A program made the position numbers and the translations under genes. From the NCBI GenBank assembly GCA_905221605.1, contig CAJNDS010001779.1, forward strand, positions 1,486,576-1,550,575: 64,000 nucleotides of DNA, written 5' to 3'. This document shows, piece after piece, positions 18,602 through 27,785 of the stretch. The notes beneath the pieces were generated by a model. The model was not told the origin of the DNA and did not search any database. It saw only the letters and a program-made list of their open reading frames with translations. The DNA comes from Symbiodinium natans. Lineage: Eukaryota; Sar; Dinophyceae; Suessiales; Symbiodiniaceae. Each line of letters begins with the position of its first letter. Position 1 is the stretch's first letter.

Positions 18602-18627
18602 GCACCTATGTCGCCGCGGGCAAGAAG
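18602..18627 (+). CDS. J-gene exon E (26 bases)
   Basis: Long pyrimidine tract, then acceptor actgggag (ends 18601). GC completes the glycine codon left by exon D, giving TVTG + TYVAAGKK; donor GTAGGG at 18628. Phase agreement with both neighbours is the main support. Confidence 0.75.
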
Positions 18628-19088
18628 GTAGGGTTTCGGGTTTAGAGTTGAGGGTTTGGGTTTAGGTTGAGGCTTGGGGCTGTAAGGGCATGTGTAAGGT
18701 CGGTCTTGTGGTGATTCCGATACCCTAAACCTTAGTACCCCAGTCCCAAACGCTACAGTTTAGGGGCTTAGGGTTTGGGCAGCAGGGGGTAGGAACGGGT
18801 GGGTCCTCCAATTCCCCCTGGCAACCTAGCATGTGATTCAACATGATCAACCTTAGGCCCAGTATACCCGAGAGACAGACCTCACCTTCTTAAACCCTTA
18901 TTCTACATACATACCGCCCAGATTTTGGCACCACTTTGGGCCACCGGCCACATCATAAGCCCAAGGCCCCCCCCAGGCGGCCACAACACGGCTGAGGGTT
19001 TTCGGACTTAGGGTTCTGATCGTGTCTCATCCGCAGAGCCATGCAGACTTAAGCGCCCCAAGCCTACACAACCTCCCCATGCAAGAAG

Positions 19089-19130
19089 CGACAGGTCACC
19101 ATCACCATCTACCCCGATGGCGCTACGGAG
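19089..19130 (+). CDS. J-gene exon F
   Basis: Acceptor gcaagaag ends at 19088 (gcaag at 19085 is an alternative). Phase-0 frame RQVTITIYPDGATE, GC donor at 19131 (GAG|GCCGCT). Joined to exon E it reads GKKRQVTITIYPDG, like the conserved 'GKRVTI...DG' of DNAJB-type tails. If the donor is not used the frame stops at TGA 19149-19151. Confidence 0.8.
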
Positions 19131-19207
19131 GCCGCTGTGCTGACTGGATGACTACTGCACCCCGACACACATGTGTTCCCAGGCTTACACCTCCCATTAC
19201 TGGCTGG

Positions 19208-19296
19208 TTCTTAGTAGGGAATGAGGGAATGAGGGCCCTATATGTACCCTTTAAGGGATTACATAGGGCCCTCACTCCCTCATTCCCTACTAAGAA
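19208..19296. mobile_element. TIR-F element: near-perfect fold-back
   Basis: Left TTCTTAGTAGGGAATGAGGG, right CCCTCATTCCCTACTAAGAA, with a short middle. A partial relative (gggaatgagggaagtaggcc) lies at about 16400. It sits inside the intron between J-gene exons F and G. Confidence 0.75.
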
Positions 19297-19420
19297 TCAG
19301 GGGGATTACTTCCCCAAACCCGAATACTCCAGAATGCCCCGCACGCTATTCAGATGTCATCACGGCCAGAATATCCAGTTTCCGATGCTGAAAACTGCTG
19401 AGAGCCCAAGTCCGCCCTCA

Positions 19421-19548
19421 ACCCTAAACCCTAAACCCTAAACCCTAAACCCTAAACCCTAAACCCTAAACCCTAAACCCTAAACCCTAAACCCTAAACC
19501 CTAAACCCTAAACCCTAAACCCTAAACCCTAAACCCTAAACCCTAAAC
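19421..19548 (-). repeat. CCCTAAA array
   Basis: About 18 units immediately before J-gene exon G. Confidence 0.97.
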
Positions 19549-19554
19549 TGCCAG

Positions 19555-19614
19555 GAGCACGAGGAGGACGCCGCTGGCCCGGGTGGCTACAGCACTGCTC
19601 TTCGGCTGCACTAG
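19555..19614 (+). CDS. J-gene exon G, probable last exon
   Basis: Acceptor aactgccag ends at 19554; phase-0 frame EHEEDAAGPGGYSTALRLH then TAG 19612-19614. Continues exon F (PDGATE + EHEED) with an acidic, glycine-rich tail as is common at J-protein C-termini. Confidence 0.72.
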   Translation, partial: EHEEDAAGPGGYSTALRLH

Positions 19615-19644
19615 GCGGCTGCTGGTGATGCGCCCCAAGTACCG

Positions 19645-20115
19645 TAAACCCTAAACCCTAAACCCTAAACCCTAAACCCTAAACCCTACACCCTAAACCC
19701 GAAACCCTAAACCCTAAACCCCAAACCCGGGGCTCCTGTCAACACACCTCCTTTACGTTCACACCCTTGGGATCGCATGCCAGGTTAACTGACTTGATGG
19801 TGTGGTTAAGCTGTGGTTAGCGCTGTTCTCGTCCTCACCTCTCTGACCCAAACATCCGAATACAATCGACCACGGGAAATCTCACAATATGAATGGTCTT
19901 GTCCCTCGCCCTCTTGTTCACCTTTCTAGCCCACATAGTATTGCTCTAGCACACTGTAAGCTAAACCCTAAACCCTAAACCCTAAACCCTAAACCCTAAA
20001 CCCTAAACCCTAAACCCTAAACCCTAAACCCTAAACCCTAAACCCTAAACCCTAAACCCTAAACCCTAAACCCTAAACCCTAAACCCTAAACCCTAAACC
20101 CTAAACCCTAAACCC
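19645..20115 (-). repeat. CCCTAAA arrays around an unassigned stretch
   Basis: Arrays at 19645-19725 and 19963-20115 (22 units). 19740-19960 has no supported frame. Confidence 0.93.
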
Positions 20116-20145
20116 TGGGGGCCGCAACTGGAACATGCTTCCGAG

Positions 20146-20204
20146 GTCTACAGCTCTGACGGCCGGCACACAAGCATCCAGATCTCGGGCGACCCGCGGC
20201 AGCC
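20146..20204 (+). CDS. exon fragment
   Basis: After ttccgag, frame VYSSDGRHTSIQISGDPRQP runs to TTTAGGG. Upstream the same frame is open from about 20120 (PQLEHASE), so the start may be earlier. Confidence 0.5.
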
Positions 20205-20269
20205 GTTTAGGGTTTAGGGTTTAGGGCCAACCACCCCCCACCCCCCCCCCCCCCCCCCTGCAAGGGGAT

Positions 20270-20340
20270 ACTGGGAGGTTTGTGGGTGCTTGCAAGTAGG
20301 GTTCTGGGTAACTATGGTCAGAATCTCCCTGACAAGCCGT
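20270..20340. mobile_element. TIR-A left end (partial)
   Basis: ACTGGGAGGTTTGTGGGTGC and 'ttgcaagtagggttc' match TIR-A left arms; no right arm found. Confidence 0.4.
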
Positions 20341-20558
20341 ATAGTCAGTATAGTCCTATCAACACATGGAAACGTTATTTCTATACCACCCCCCCTCCGG
20401 CTCCCCTAACCCCTAAATCCCTAAACCTTGGACCCCAAAAGCCAGAAGCCCTAAACCCTAACCAGAAGTTCAAGCCTCATCCCAAAACCCTAAATCTTAA
20501 ATCCTCAACATTTAAAGGGCACCCTGTCGAAGCCTTGCCTCTCAAGATTACTGATCAG

Positions 20559-20671
20559 AGTAGTATAGGGGTCGGAAGAACTACTAATCGTATCCCCCTT
20601 ATGGTCCCATTATACTCGTACTACAATCGCACCCAAAACCCGATTCTCATTCTAAAGGCCCCTAGAGTAGT
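20559..20671. mobile_element. TIR-B element copy
   Basis: Left TAGTATAGGGGTCGGAAGAA, centre 'cccccttatggtcccatta', right 'aaaggcccctagagtag'. Six bases later comes an AG acceptor and a possible exon. Confidence 0.7.
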
Positions 20672-20678
20672 CTTGCAG

Positions 20679-20741
20679 ACATCGTTTGAAGGGAGCCCAG
20701 TCTTGATGAGAGGTCAAGGGTCGGGGGTTTGGTGTCCTTGA
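20679..20741 (+). CDS. exon fragment after TIR-B
   Basis: Acceptor gtcttgcag ends at 20678; TSFEGSPVLMR then either donor GTCAAG at 20712 or read-through to TGA 20739-20741. Confidence 0.38.
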   Translation, partial: TSFEGSPVLMRGQGSGVWCP

Positions 20742-20901
20742 ACCCTAAACAAGTCCCCTAAGCCCCCAAACACCTAAACTTAACGCCTAAACACCTAAGG
20801 GTTTAAACCCTAAACCCTTAAAGCCCCTGAACCCCTAAAACCCCGAAAGCCCCTAAAACCCTGAACCCTGAAAACCTAAAGCCCCTCCGATCGGGCCCCA
20901 G

Positions 20902-20942
20902 GACGTGGGTCAGCTGATTGCCGAAGGCGCGATTTGGGGTTT
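20902..20942 (+). CDS. exon fragment
   Basis: Acceptor gggccccag ends at 20901; DVGQLIAEGAIWGF, then T/G-rich repeat. Confidence 0.35.
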
Positions 20943-21032
20943 TTCAAGGGTTTTGGGGGATTAGAGTTTCGTGTTCAGGTGTGAGGGGTTTGGGAGTTTG
21001 GGAGTTTAGGGAGTTACCCATGGGGTTCACAG

Positions 21033-21100
21033 CTGTCTGACCGAGGTCTGGGCAATGCGTTCCCAGGAGCGTCGCTCCTCGGCGGCAGCAAAAACTCAAG
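21033..21100 (+). CDS. exon fragment
   Basis: Acceptor gttcacag ends at 21032; LSDRGLGNAFPGASLLGGSK, then degenerate repeat. A 67-codon minus-strand frame overlaps and is judged a shadow. Confidence 0.35.
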
Positions 21101-21284
21101 AGGGTTGGGTATGTTTTTGGTTTTGGGTGTGGGGCTCAGGAAAGGGTGGGGGGGGGGGGAACGGTTTACGGGGGTTTTCGAACCCAGGGCGTTCAGCAAA
21201 GTGTTGGCTGAAGCCAAACCTTAAAGCCTAAACCCTTAAACCCTAAACCACCCCTGCAGACCCAAACCCTAAACGAACTCTGAG

Positions 21285-21349
21285 GTGGATCCTGTCGCCG
21301 TTGCTGCTGGTGCTGCCGCTGGCCTGCAACCCCTGTGTCCTCTGCGCAG
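21285..21349 (+). CDS. exon fragment
   Basis: Between actctgag (ends 21284) and a possible GC donor at 21350. Phase 0 reads VDPVAVAAGAAAGLQPLCPL; another frame reads the hydrophobic LRWILSPLLLVLPLACNPC. I cannot choose between them. Confidence 0.35.
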
Positions 21350-21360
21350 GCCAGAAGGGT

Positions 21361-21655
21361 TTAGGGTGTGGGGTAGGGTTTAGGGTTTAGGGTTTAGGGT
21401 TTAGGGTTTAGGGTTTAGGGTTTAGGGTTTAGGGTTTAGGGTTTAGGGTTTAGGGTTTAGGGTTTAGGGTTTAGGGTTTAGGGTTTAGGGTTTAGGGTTT
21501 AGGGTTTAGGGTTTGGTTTAGGGTTTAGGGTTTAGGGTTTAGGGTTTAGGGTTTAGGGTTTAGGGTTTAGGGTTTAGGGTTTAGGGTTTAGGGTTTAGGG
21601 TTTAGGGTTTAGGGTTTAGGGTTTAGGGTTTAGGGTTCAGGGTTCAGGGTTTAGG
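21361..21655 (+). repeat. TTTAGGG array, about 41 units
   Basis: One of the longest near-perfect arrays here, with a single deletion near 21514. 21655-21985 continues as TTTGGGG/TTGAGGG degenerate units. Confidence 0.98.
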
Positions 21656-22099
21656 GTGTAGGGTTTAGGGTCTGGGCTTTAGACTTTAGGCTTTAGGGTT
21701 CGGGGTTCGGGCGTTGGGATTTGGGATTTGGGGTTGGGTTTTAGGGTTTGGGGTTCTGGGTTTGGGGTTTGGGGTGCAGGGTGGGGTTTCGGGTTTGGGG
21801 TTTGGGGTGCAGGGTGTGGGGTTTCGCGTTTGGGGTTTAGGGTTTGGGGGTTTCGGGTTTCAAAGGAACCCTTTGCTTCCCCAACTTGCTCGCGGTTTAG
21901 GGTTGAGGGTTGAGGGTTTAGGGTTTAGGGTTGAGGGTTTAGGGTTAAGGGTTTAGGGTTGAGGGTTGAGGGTTTAGGGTTTAGGTCTCTGTTCAGTTGT
22001 TTGGGGTGTCGGGTGTTGGGGGTCTTTGGGTCTGCGGTGAGAAGTTGGGTCGGTTTAGGGTGCTAGGGTCTAAGAGTTTAGGGTTGAGGGTCCCCCTAA

Positions 22100-22240
22100 A
22101 CCCTACACCCTACACCCTACACCCTAAACCCTAAACCCAAAAACCCTAAACCCGAAAACCCTAAAACCTAAAACCTAAAACCTAAAACCTAAAACCTAAA
22201 ACCTAAACCCTAAACCCTAAGCCCTAAACCCTAAACCCGC
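22100..22240 (-). repeat. CCCTAAA/AAAACCT array
   Basis: Contains about six AAAACCT units between CCCTACA and CCCTAAA blocks. Confidence 0.92.
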
Positions 22241-22279
22241 CCGCCACCCCTCTCACCTCTGTTGCGTAGGCGGGCGCAG

Positions 22280-22380
22280 TCGAGCGCTCAGCGAGACCAT
22301 GGCAGGCTCTGCTTGAGCTGCAGAGCCTGCCCACCGCACCCCTGAGGGGTCGCCTAGCTTGGTCGCCAAGCATGGTATAA
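22280..22380 (+). CDS. probable last exon
   Basis: Acceptor gggcgcag ends at 22279. After two bases the frame reads ERSARPWQALLELQSLPTAP, then LRGRLAWSPSMV, TAA 22378-22380 (or GT donor at 22375). Confidence 0.5.
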
Positions 22381-22429
22381 TTTCCCTAAAAGCCTGGGGG
22401 GTCTCCCTCGCCTTTTGGGGCTGGCCTTA

Positions 22430-23310
22430 AACCCGTAAGGGAGGCCTTAAACCCTTCCAGTAGGCAGGGGGATTTTAAACCCCCCCAGTAGGCGGGGGGG
22501 CCTTCCAGCAGGAGTCGGAAGGGGCCTTAAACCCTCCCAGTAAGCATTGGCCTTAAACCCTTCTAGTAGCTTCGCCTTAAACCCTCCCAGTAAGCACGTG
22601 TGCCGAAACCCTTCCAGTAGGCAGGGGACCTTAGACCCTCCCAGCCAGCGGGGGGCCTTAAGCCCTCCCAGTCAGCAGCTTGGAGCCTTAAACCCTCCCA
22701 GTAAGAGAAGCCTTAAACCCTTCCAGCAGGCGGCGGACCTTAGACTCTCCAGTAAGCAGAAGGGCCCTTGACCCTTCCAGTAAGCAGCAAGGCCCTGAAG
22801 GGGTATCCATTGCCTCATTATGGCTGAAGTAGCTGAGTTTTCTATGAGAGGGCTCTTCGGCCCAGACCGTCCCCTTCGCAACAACCTGAAGGGGTATTCT
22901 TTGCCTTGTGGCCCCAAGTGACCCTCAACTTGCAACCTATCCTCGCCTGAGTTTTCTATGAGAGGGCCCTTCAGACCACCCTCCCAGTAGGCGGGAGGGG
23001 GCTTAAACAGGGACCTTCAACCCTCCCAGTAAGCAGGGGGCCTTAAACCCTCCAGTATTAAACCCTCCAGTAGCCGGGACCTTAAACCCTCCCAGTAAGC
23101 AGGGGGCCTAAACCCCTCCAGCAGGCCGGGGGGCCTTAAACCCTCCCAGTAAGCGGGGAGGCCCGAAATCTCAAGCAAGCAGCGGCAAAGCAGCGGGGCC
23201 TTAAACCCTCCCAGTAAGCAGCGGAGTCTTAAACCCTTTAAGTAAGGGAAGGGGGACCTTAAACCCTCCGGTAAACAGGGAGGCCTTTAACCCTTCCAGT
23301 AAGCAGGGGG
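22430..23310. repeat. imperfect ~29-bp minisatellite (cct taa acc ctc cca gta agc)
   Basis: Many copies of ccttaaaccctcccagtaag followed by 'cagggggg' of varied length. A longer block (gagttttctatgagaggg ... gaccgtccccttcgcaa ... 'gtgaccctcaacttgcaacc') occurs at 22795-22960 and again at 23350-23560. Unlike the telomere heptamers. No coding frame is consistent across copies. Confidence 0.85.
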
Positions 23311-23804
23311 CTCACAACCTTTCCACTAGTAGCCGGGCCCTGACAAGAAACCCCCAGATCCTGTGTCTTGGCCCCAAGTGAGCCCCAAGCTGCAACCTAT
23401 TCACGCATGAGAGGGCCCTTCGGCCCAGACCGTCCCCTTCGCAAAACCTGAAAGGGGTCTCCTTTGCCTCATGGCCTCCCAAGTGACCCTCAACTTGCAA
23501 CCTATCCACGCCTGAGTTTTCTACAGACCGTCCCCTTCGCAAAAACCTAAAGGGGTGGCCCAAAGTTCCAAGTGACCCAGAAGTCCAATCCTTGAAGGCT
23601 TGGACTGCCTGCTGGAGCTTCCTCGTCTTCAAAATCTTTCCCAATCATTCAAAGTCCGAAGTAACTTCAGTGTCCTATTCGACGTGTGAGCTGTGAATGG
23701 TTGGCTTGGTTTGGGCTGGCTCCGGTTTGGTTTCGCAGTGAGTTGTGATTGGGTGGCCTTGGGGTGGGCATGTCTTCACACTATTGCGTTCAGCTGACCC
23801 GTAC

Positions 23805-23900
23805 TACACCCTAAACCCTAAACCCTAAACCCTAAACCCTCAACCCTCAACCCTCAACCCTAAACCCTAAACCCTAAACCCTAAACCCTAAACCCTAAAC
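23805..23900 (-). repeat. CCCTAAA/CCCTCAA array
   Basis: Three CCCTCAA units inside CCCTAAA. Confidence 0.94.
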
Positions 23901-23909
23901 CCTGGGGAG

Positions 23910-23981
23910 CCGTGCCGCACAGTGCTCGGTCCAGGCTGCCTCTACTGCTGCTGCTTCCGGGGCAAGACGCGGACGGACTAG
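23910..23981 (+). CDS. last exon with cysteine-rich C-terminus
   Basis: After the AG at 23908-23909 the frame reads PCRTVLGPGCLYCCCFRGKT, then RTD, TAG 23979-23981. Four clustered cysteines beside basic residues would suit lipid attachment or a membrane-proximal tail. Family not identified. Confidence 0.5.
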   Translation, partial: PCRTVLGPGCLYCCCFRGKTRTD

Positions 23982-24167
23982 CGTGCCGAAAAAGAAGGGT
24001 TTAGGGTTTAGGGTTTAGTAGGGTTTCGGGTTTAAGATTCAGAGACGAGGACCCTCCCAAGCCCAATACACTACACCCGACGACCCCAACCTAAAACTCC
24101 ACCAATGAAGAACTCTCGACACAAAAGCCTGCCCCCAAGGTGCTGGGTCGATTGTTCTCCTCAACTA

Positions 24168-24316
24168 AACCGTAAACCCTAAACCCTAAACCCTAGACCC
24201 TAAACCCTAAACCCTAAACCCTAAACCCTAAACCCTAAACCCTAAACCCAAAACCCTAAACCCTAAACCCTAAAACCTAAACCCTAAACCCTAAACCCTA
24301 AACCCTAAACCCTAAA
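24168..24316 (-). repeat. CCCTAAA array
   Basis: About 21 units with single-base variants. Confidence 0.96.
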
Positions 24317-24380
24317 CCAGGCCCACTCCCACGGCTGGGACCCCCAGCGTGCAACCCTGATCCCTCCTGTGTTGCTTCAG

Positions 24381-24409
24381 GGCTTCGGATTTAACCAGGC
24401 ACCGTGCAG
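24381..24409 (+). CDS. short exon
   Basis: Strong acceptor gtgttgcttcag (ends 24380); GFGFNQAPC plus two bases; donor GTGCAC at 24410. Confidence 0.4.
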
Positions 24410-24701
24410 GTGCACGACCCCTAAACCCTAAACCCTAAACCCTAAACCCTAAACCCTAAACCCTAAACCCGAAACACTCTAGAAATCCCTCCCCAGAACC
24501 CCTGAAAACTCGAAACACGAAAAGACCCTAAGCTTTAAACCCCCTGAACCCACGAGAGAAACATGAGGCTGGCCCACCTGTGACCCCAGAAACCCTTTGC
24601 TTTGTAGTTCAAACTAAGGTTCATGGGCACTTATTACTGGGTTTAGGGTTGCGGGTTTGGGGTTTAGGGTTTAGGGTTTAGGGTGGGTTTCGGGTTAGTG
24701 C

Positions 24702-24737
24702 CCTCACATGAGAACCCACGAGCCTCCAACTTTCAAG
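24702..24737. mobile_element. TIR-A right end abutting an exon
   Basis: 'gagaacccacgagcctccaa' then ctttcaag resembles the TIR-A right arm (CCCATGAACCTCCAAG). A matching left-like arm is at 24613 (aaggttcatgggcactta). Confidence 0.5.
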
Positions 24738-24779
24738 AAGGAGGTACCCAACAAAATACCCAGACCCCCTGGGCTCTGA
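24738..24779 (+). CDS. probable last exon
   Basis: Directly follows the TIR-A AAG; KEVPNKIPRPPGL then TGA 24777-24779. Confidence 0.4.
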   Translation, partial: KEVPNKIPRPPGL

Positions 24780-25051
24780 GGAAACTTCAGGTACCCAGAA
24801 ACAGGGGGGGGGTTTAGGGTTTAGGATTTAGGATTCAGCGTTCAGGGTTTAGGACCCTAAACCCTCTGATTAAGTGCCTGAATTTACGAGAACCCAGTAA
24901 TTTTTCAAGCCCGACCTCAACCCCCGTCTCGGTTTGGCTCGAGAGCAATTAGGGCTCCAATGTTCAAGGCTTTAGGGTCTGGGGCTTAGGATTTAGGGTT
25001 TAGGGGGTCAGGTGTTTGGGTTTAGAGTGTTAGGCTTATCGGCTTTTGGCG

Positions 25052-25156
25052 AGTGGTTCTGGAACTGCACGGCCAGACACAGAGGTCTTTGACCACCCAA
25101 ACATCTCCTTGACCCTCAAACAAGAAGGGTCCTTCAGCCCTCAAACCCTAAGCTAA
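25052..25156 (+). CDS. exon fragment
   Basis: Frame SGSGTARPDTEVFDHPNISL, then TLKQEGSFSPQTLS, TAA 25154-25156. No clear acceptor; the frame is open a little further upstream. Confidence 0.38.
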   Translation, partial: SGSGTARPDTEVFDHPNISLTLKQEGSFSPQTLS

Positions 25157-25159
25157 ACC

Positions 25160-25242
25160 CCCAACCCTAAACCCTAAACCCTAAACCCTAAACCCTAAAC
25201 CCTAAACCCTAAACCCTAAACCCTAAACCCTAAACCCTAAAC
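25160..25242 (-). repeat. CCCTAAA array
   Basis: About 12 units. Confidence 0.96.
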
Positions 25243-25261
25243 CTCCCAATCCCAAAATCAG

Positions 25262-25313
25262 GTGTGGACTCATTCCACGAGTCGCCTCTAGGACAGGTCG
25301 GCGCGGGCCTTGG
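25262..25313 (+). CDS. exon fragment
   Basis: Acceptor aaaatcag ends at 25261; VDSFHESPLGQVGAGLG, then TTTAGGG. Confidence 0.36.
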
Positions 25314-25320
25314 GAGAAGG

Positions 25321-25478
25321 GTTAGGGTTTAGGGTTTAGGGTTTAGGGTTTAGGGTTTAGGGTTTAGGGTTTAGGGTTTAGGGTTTAGGGTTTAGGGTTT
25401 AGGGTTTAGGGTTTAGGGTTTAGGGTTTAGGGTTTAGGGTTTAGGGTTTAGGGTTTACGGTTTACGGTTTACGGTTTA
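25321..25478 (+). repeat. TTTAGGG array
   Basis: About 22 units, ending in four TTTACGG variants. Confidence 0.97.
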
Positions 25479-25482
25479 CGTA

Positions 25483-25600
25483 GGGTATAGCCCCAACTAT
25501 AACTGTACTTATAAGCCCCCTAAGTTCCCCCTAAGTCTTCTAATCAGGTTCTAAGTAGACTTATAGTTGGGGTTATAAGTACCCGCGAACCTCTAAGTAG
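25483..25600. mobile_element. TIR-A element copy
   Basis: 'ctataactgtacttataagc' core, 'tataagtacccgcgaacctc' right end. Core shared with 29341 and 44031. Confidence 0.7.
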
Positions 25601-25644
25601 GGGGTAGGGTTTAGGGTCTATGGTTTCCCTTCGTAAACTCCAAG

Positions 25645-25848
25645 AAGCAAAAAGGGAACCCTGCTGCATTCCTAACCGTCCTAACCGGTCACCCTAGATT
25701 CGCTCTAGTTTCTACACAGGGTGGTCAGGGGTGCTACGGCGCTTCTGGCCACGGTCTGCTGCATCGGTGCATAAGAACTACACTCCCGGACCTTCGTCCC
25801 CAAAAGGGGACGCCCGGGACCCCGAGAATCATAAGCCCTAAACCTTAA
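25645..25848 (+). CDS. exon fragment (long open frame without ATG)
   Basis: Acceptor taaactccaag ends at 25644. The frame reads KQKGNPAAFLTVLTGHPRFA, then LVSTQGGQGCYGASGHGLLH, open 67 codons to TAA 25846-25848. A 62-codon minus-strand frame overlaps; the plus frame is preferred because of its acceptor. Confidence 0.42.
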   Translation, partial: KQKGNPAAFLTVLTGHPRFALVSTQGGQGCYGASGHGLLHRCIRTTLPDLRPQKGTPGTPRIISPKP

Positions 25849-26060
25849 ACCCCCCTCAAACTTCGATCCCTGAACCATGGACATTTGATTCACCCTGGCC
25901 CAAGAGTTCCAAAAGCTGGGCTTTCCAAAGCCCTAAAGGGTTTAGGGTTCAGGGTTCAGGGTTTAGGGTTTAGGGTTGGTTTCCTAAACCCTAAACCCTA
26001 AATCCTAAACCCTAAACCCTAAAGTCCAAGAAGCCCTCAACACTATTCCCAGGTACGCAG

Positions 26061-26119
26061 CTTCGTGAGAAGATCCTGCAGTCCTTAGCCAAGGCCCAGG
26101 AGCCGGGGCCTTGGTTCTC
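26061..26119 (+). CDS. exon fragment
   Basis: Acceptor gtacgcag ends at 26060; LREKILQSLAKAQEPGPWFS, helix-like; donor GTTTTT near 26122. Confidence 0.52.
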
Positions 26120-26140
26120 AAGGTTTTTTTGGGGTTCAGG

Positions 26141-26520
26141 GTTTAGGGTTTAGGGATTAGGGATTAGGGTTTAGGGTTTAGGGTTTTTAGGCTTGGTGGG
26201 TTTGAGGGGTTAGGGTTGAGTGGGAAATTGCCTACCAAGCATTTCGCATGTGTGCGGTTTGACTTGAGGCCAAAGGAATGACTGAATGCTAGACCAAGCA
26301 AAGGAACTAAATCGAGCAAGTAAACAAATACCAAGCATGCAAAGCACAGCCTGAAAAGGCCTTTATGACACACGTGTTGAATACGCGGGAGGGCAAGCAA
26401 AGTGGAGATTGCGGCCGAAGCCGATTTCTTGTACGAGTTGCTAGTTTAAAGTGTTGCGGAGTTCCATCAATCTGTATCTTTTCGCTTCTTCGTGCTGTTT
26501 GTATAGCATCTGTTGCAAGC
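26141..26520. other. non-array stretch, weak coding signal
   Basis: From about 26317 a plus frame (starting IEQVNKYQACKAQPEKAFMT) stays open to TAA near 26526, and a 78-codon minus frame overlaps. Neither has splice or domain support. Confidence 0.3.
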
Positions 26521-26524
26521 GTGT

Positions 26525-26637
26525 AACCCTAAACCCTAAACCCTAAACCCTAAACCCTAAACCCTAAACCCTAAACCCTAAACCCTAAACCCTAAACCCT
26601 AAACCCTAAACCCTAAACCCTAAACCCCAAACCCTAA
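26525..26637 (-). repeat. CCCTAAA array
   Basis: About 16 units. Confidence 0.97.
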
Positions 26638-26670
26638 AAGTAGGCAATTTTTCCTTCATTCGGGCTTCAG

Positions 26671-26704
26671 AGGATCACGTGTAGGAATATTTCTCGCAGG
26701 GCCT
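26671..26704 (+). CDS. exon fragment, paralogue of 60725
   Basis: Acceptor gggcttcag ends at 26670, then aggatcacgtgtaggaatat. After two bases it reads GSRVGIFLAGP and stops; the copy at 60725 reads GSHLGTFVRFKGGHPRKE. The shared DNA begins at the acceptor, so these look like two copies of one exon. Confidence 0.38.
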
Positions 26705-26750
26705 TAAGGGCCATCCTAGGGGTTGTGCACAGAGGGGCCGTTTCGGCTTC

Positions 26751-26832
26751 AGGGTTTAGGGTTTAGGGTTTAGGGTTTAGGGTTTAGGGTTTAGGGTTTA
26801 GGGTTTAGGGTTTAGGGTTTAGGGTTTAGGGT
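26751..26832 (+). repeat. TTTAGGG array
   Basis: About 12 units. Confidence 0.97.
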
Positions 26833-26849
26833 TTCGGGGGCCCATGCAG

Positions 26850-26973
26850 ATGTTGCCGAGGCCGCCGCCCGCGAAGCAGAAGAAGACGCTGCCACCTCCC
26901 GAGGACCGCCCGCGCGCGAAGCGCGGCGGGAAGAGGCCACGTTCCTTGGGGCTCAGGGCATTCGAAGGATTAG
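26850..26973 (+). CDS. exon fragment, acidic/alanine-rich
   Basis: Acceptor gcccatgcag ends at 26849. One frame reads VAEAAAREAEEDAATSRGPP, then AREARREEATFLGAQGIRRI; another begins MLPRPPPAKQKKTLPPPEDR. The first has helix-forming composition and is preferred. Confidence 0.48.
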
Positions 26974-27029
26974 GGTTTCGGGTTTAGGGTTTAGGGCTGG
27001 GGGTTTAGGGCTTAGGGTTTAGGGGTGAG

Positions 27030-27163
27030 CTGAAAGGTCACGCACGTCCTACATAAGGGGGTCGGCACAAACGTGTTTGGGACATTTTGTGGCGCCCGCC
27101 ACATTCAAAGACTATGCGATATTGGCGGCCAACAAATCGGACCCTAGACCTTTCCAAACCTGA
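27030..27163 (+). CDS. probable last exon
   Basis: AG ends at 27029. Frame ERSRTSYIRGSAQTCLGHFV, then APATFKDYAILAANKSDPRP, TGA 27161-27163. A second frame (starting VWDILWRPPHSKTMRYWRP) is also open. Confidence 0.43.
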
Positions 27164-27473
27164 AACTTATGAGACATAACTTCTAATGGAGACCCCAAAG
27201 GGTAAGATCAACCCCGCCTGTGGGGAAAATCCCATGATTCCTTGCCAGAGCGCCTTGGAGGCCGTGTAGAGTTCAGGAAACATGTTAGGCCCTGTTCTTG
27301 AAGGTTTAGGGTTTAGGGTTTCGGGTTTAGGGTGGTTTAGGGTTTAGGAGGTCGACCTACCAACCGGGTTCTAGGGTCTCAGGAATTTTGGGCTTAAGGG
27401 GGCTTGAGATCCAAAGTTTAGGGCTTAGGAGTTTGGAGCTTGACATGGTCTAAATGTCCACTGCCCTGCCGCC

Positions 27474-27706
27474 GTGCCAGTAGCAATACCGCGTGTGATG
27501 CATGCGTCAGCTGCAGGCGAGTTTGACATGAGCTCGCTGGATTGCTTGCAGCTTTGGAGATCACGGCATGTACATGGGCGACACCCAGTGACTCTCCTGC
27601 TATCGCGCATTTTCCTTGCCATGGCCTTCGTCCTTGCTGCGCTGGTGTTGCTGCCCCTGGCGGCAGCCAAGTGCACCTCGAAGGAAAAGCGGGAGGATGA
27701 GTAAGG
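27474..27706 (+). CDS. C-terminal membrane-anchored exon(s)
   Basis: The end is the strong part: SRIFLAMAFVLAALVLLPLA, then AAKCTSKEKREDE and TAA. That is one hydrophobic helix followed by a charged cytosolic-type tail. The preceding residues (from MPVAIPRVMHASAAG) may be spliced: acceptor-like gattgcttgcag lies at about 27540-27551. Minus-strand frames here are shadows. Confidence 0.52.
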
Positions 27707-27754
27707 GGTCGGACTAGGCCAGAAGACCTGAAATCCCCAAACCCCTGAAACCCT

Positions 27755-27785
27755 AAACACCCCCCCCCCCCCAAAAAAAAAAAAA
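27755..27785. repeat. compound homopolymer C(n)A(n)
   Basis: About 14 C then about 13 A, like 2797. Confidence 0.93.

Larger units (their letters stand above)
14441..19614 (+). other. split gene for a J-domain (DnaJ/HSP40) protein
   Basis: Seven islands join in matching phase into one protein. A J domain (helix I, helix II, HPD loop and start of helix III) is followed, after at least one unidentified exon, by a segment resembling the C-terminal strand region of DNAJB-like proteins (GKK..VTITI.PDG). J proteins deliver clients to Hsp70 and stimulate its ATPase through HPD. The N-terminus and the exon for the end of helix III are missing from what I can recognise. Introns of 0.3-2.4 kb carry the telomere arrays. 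Confidence 0.8.

Noticed and set aside
21714-21956. GLGFRVWGLGF-type proteins (also 8706, 38297, 46372)
   Set aside because: Translation of TTTGGGG/TTTAGGG repeats.
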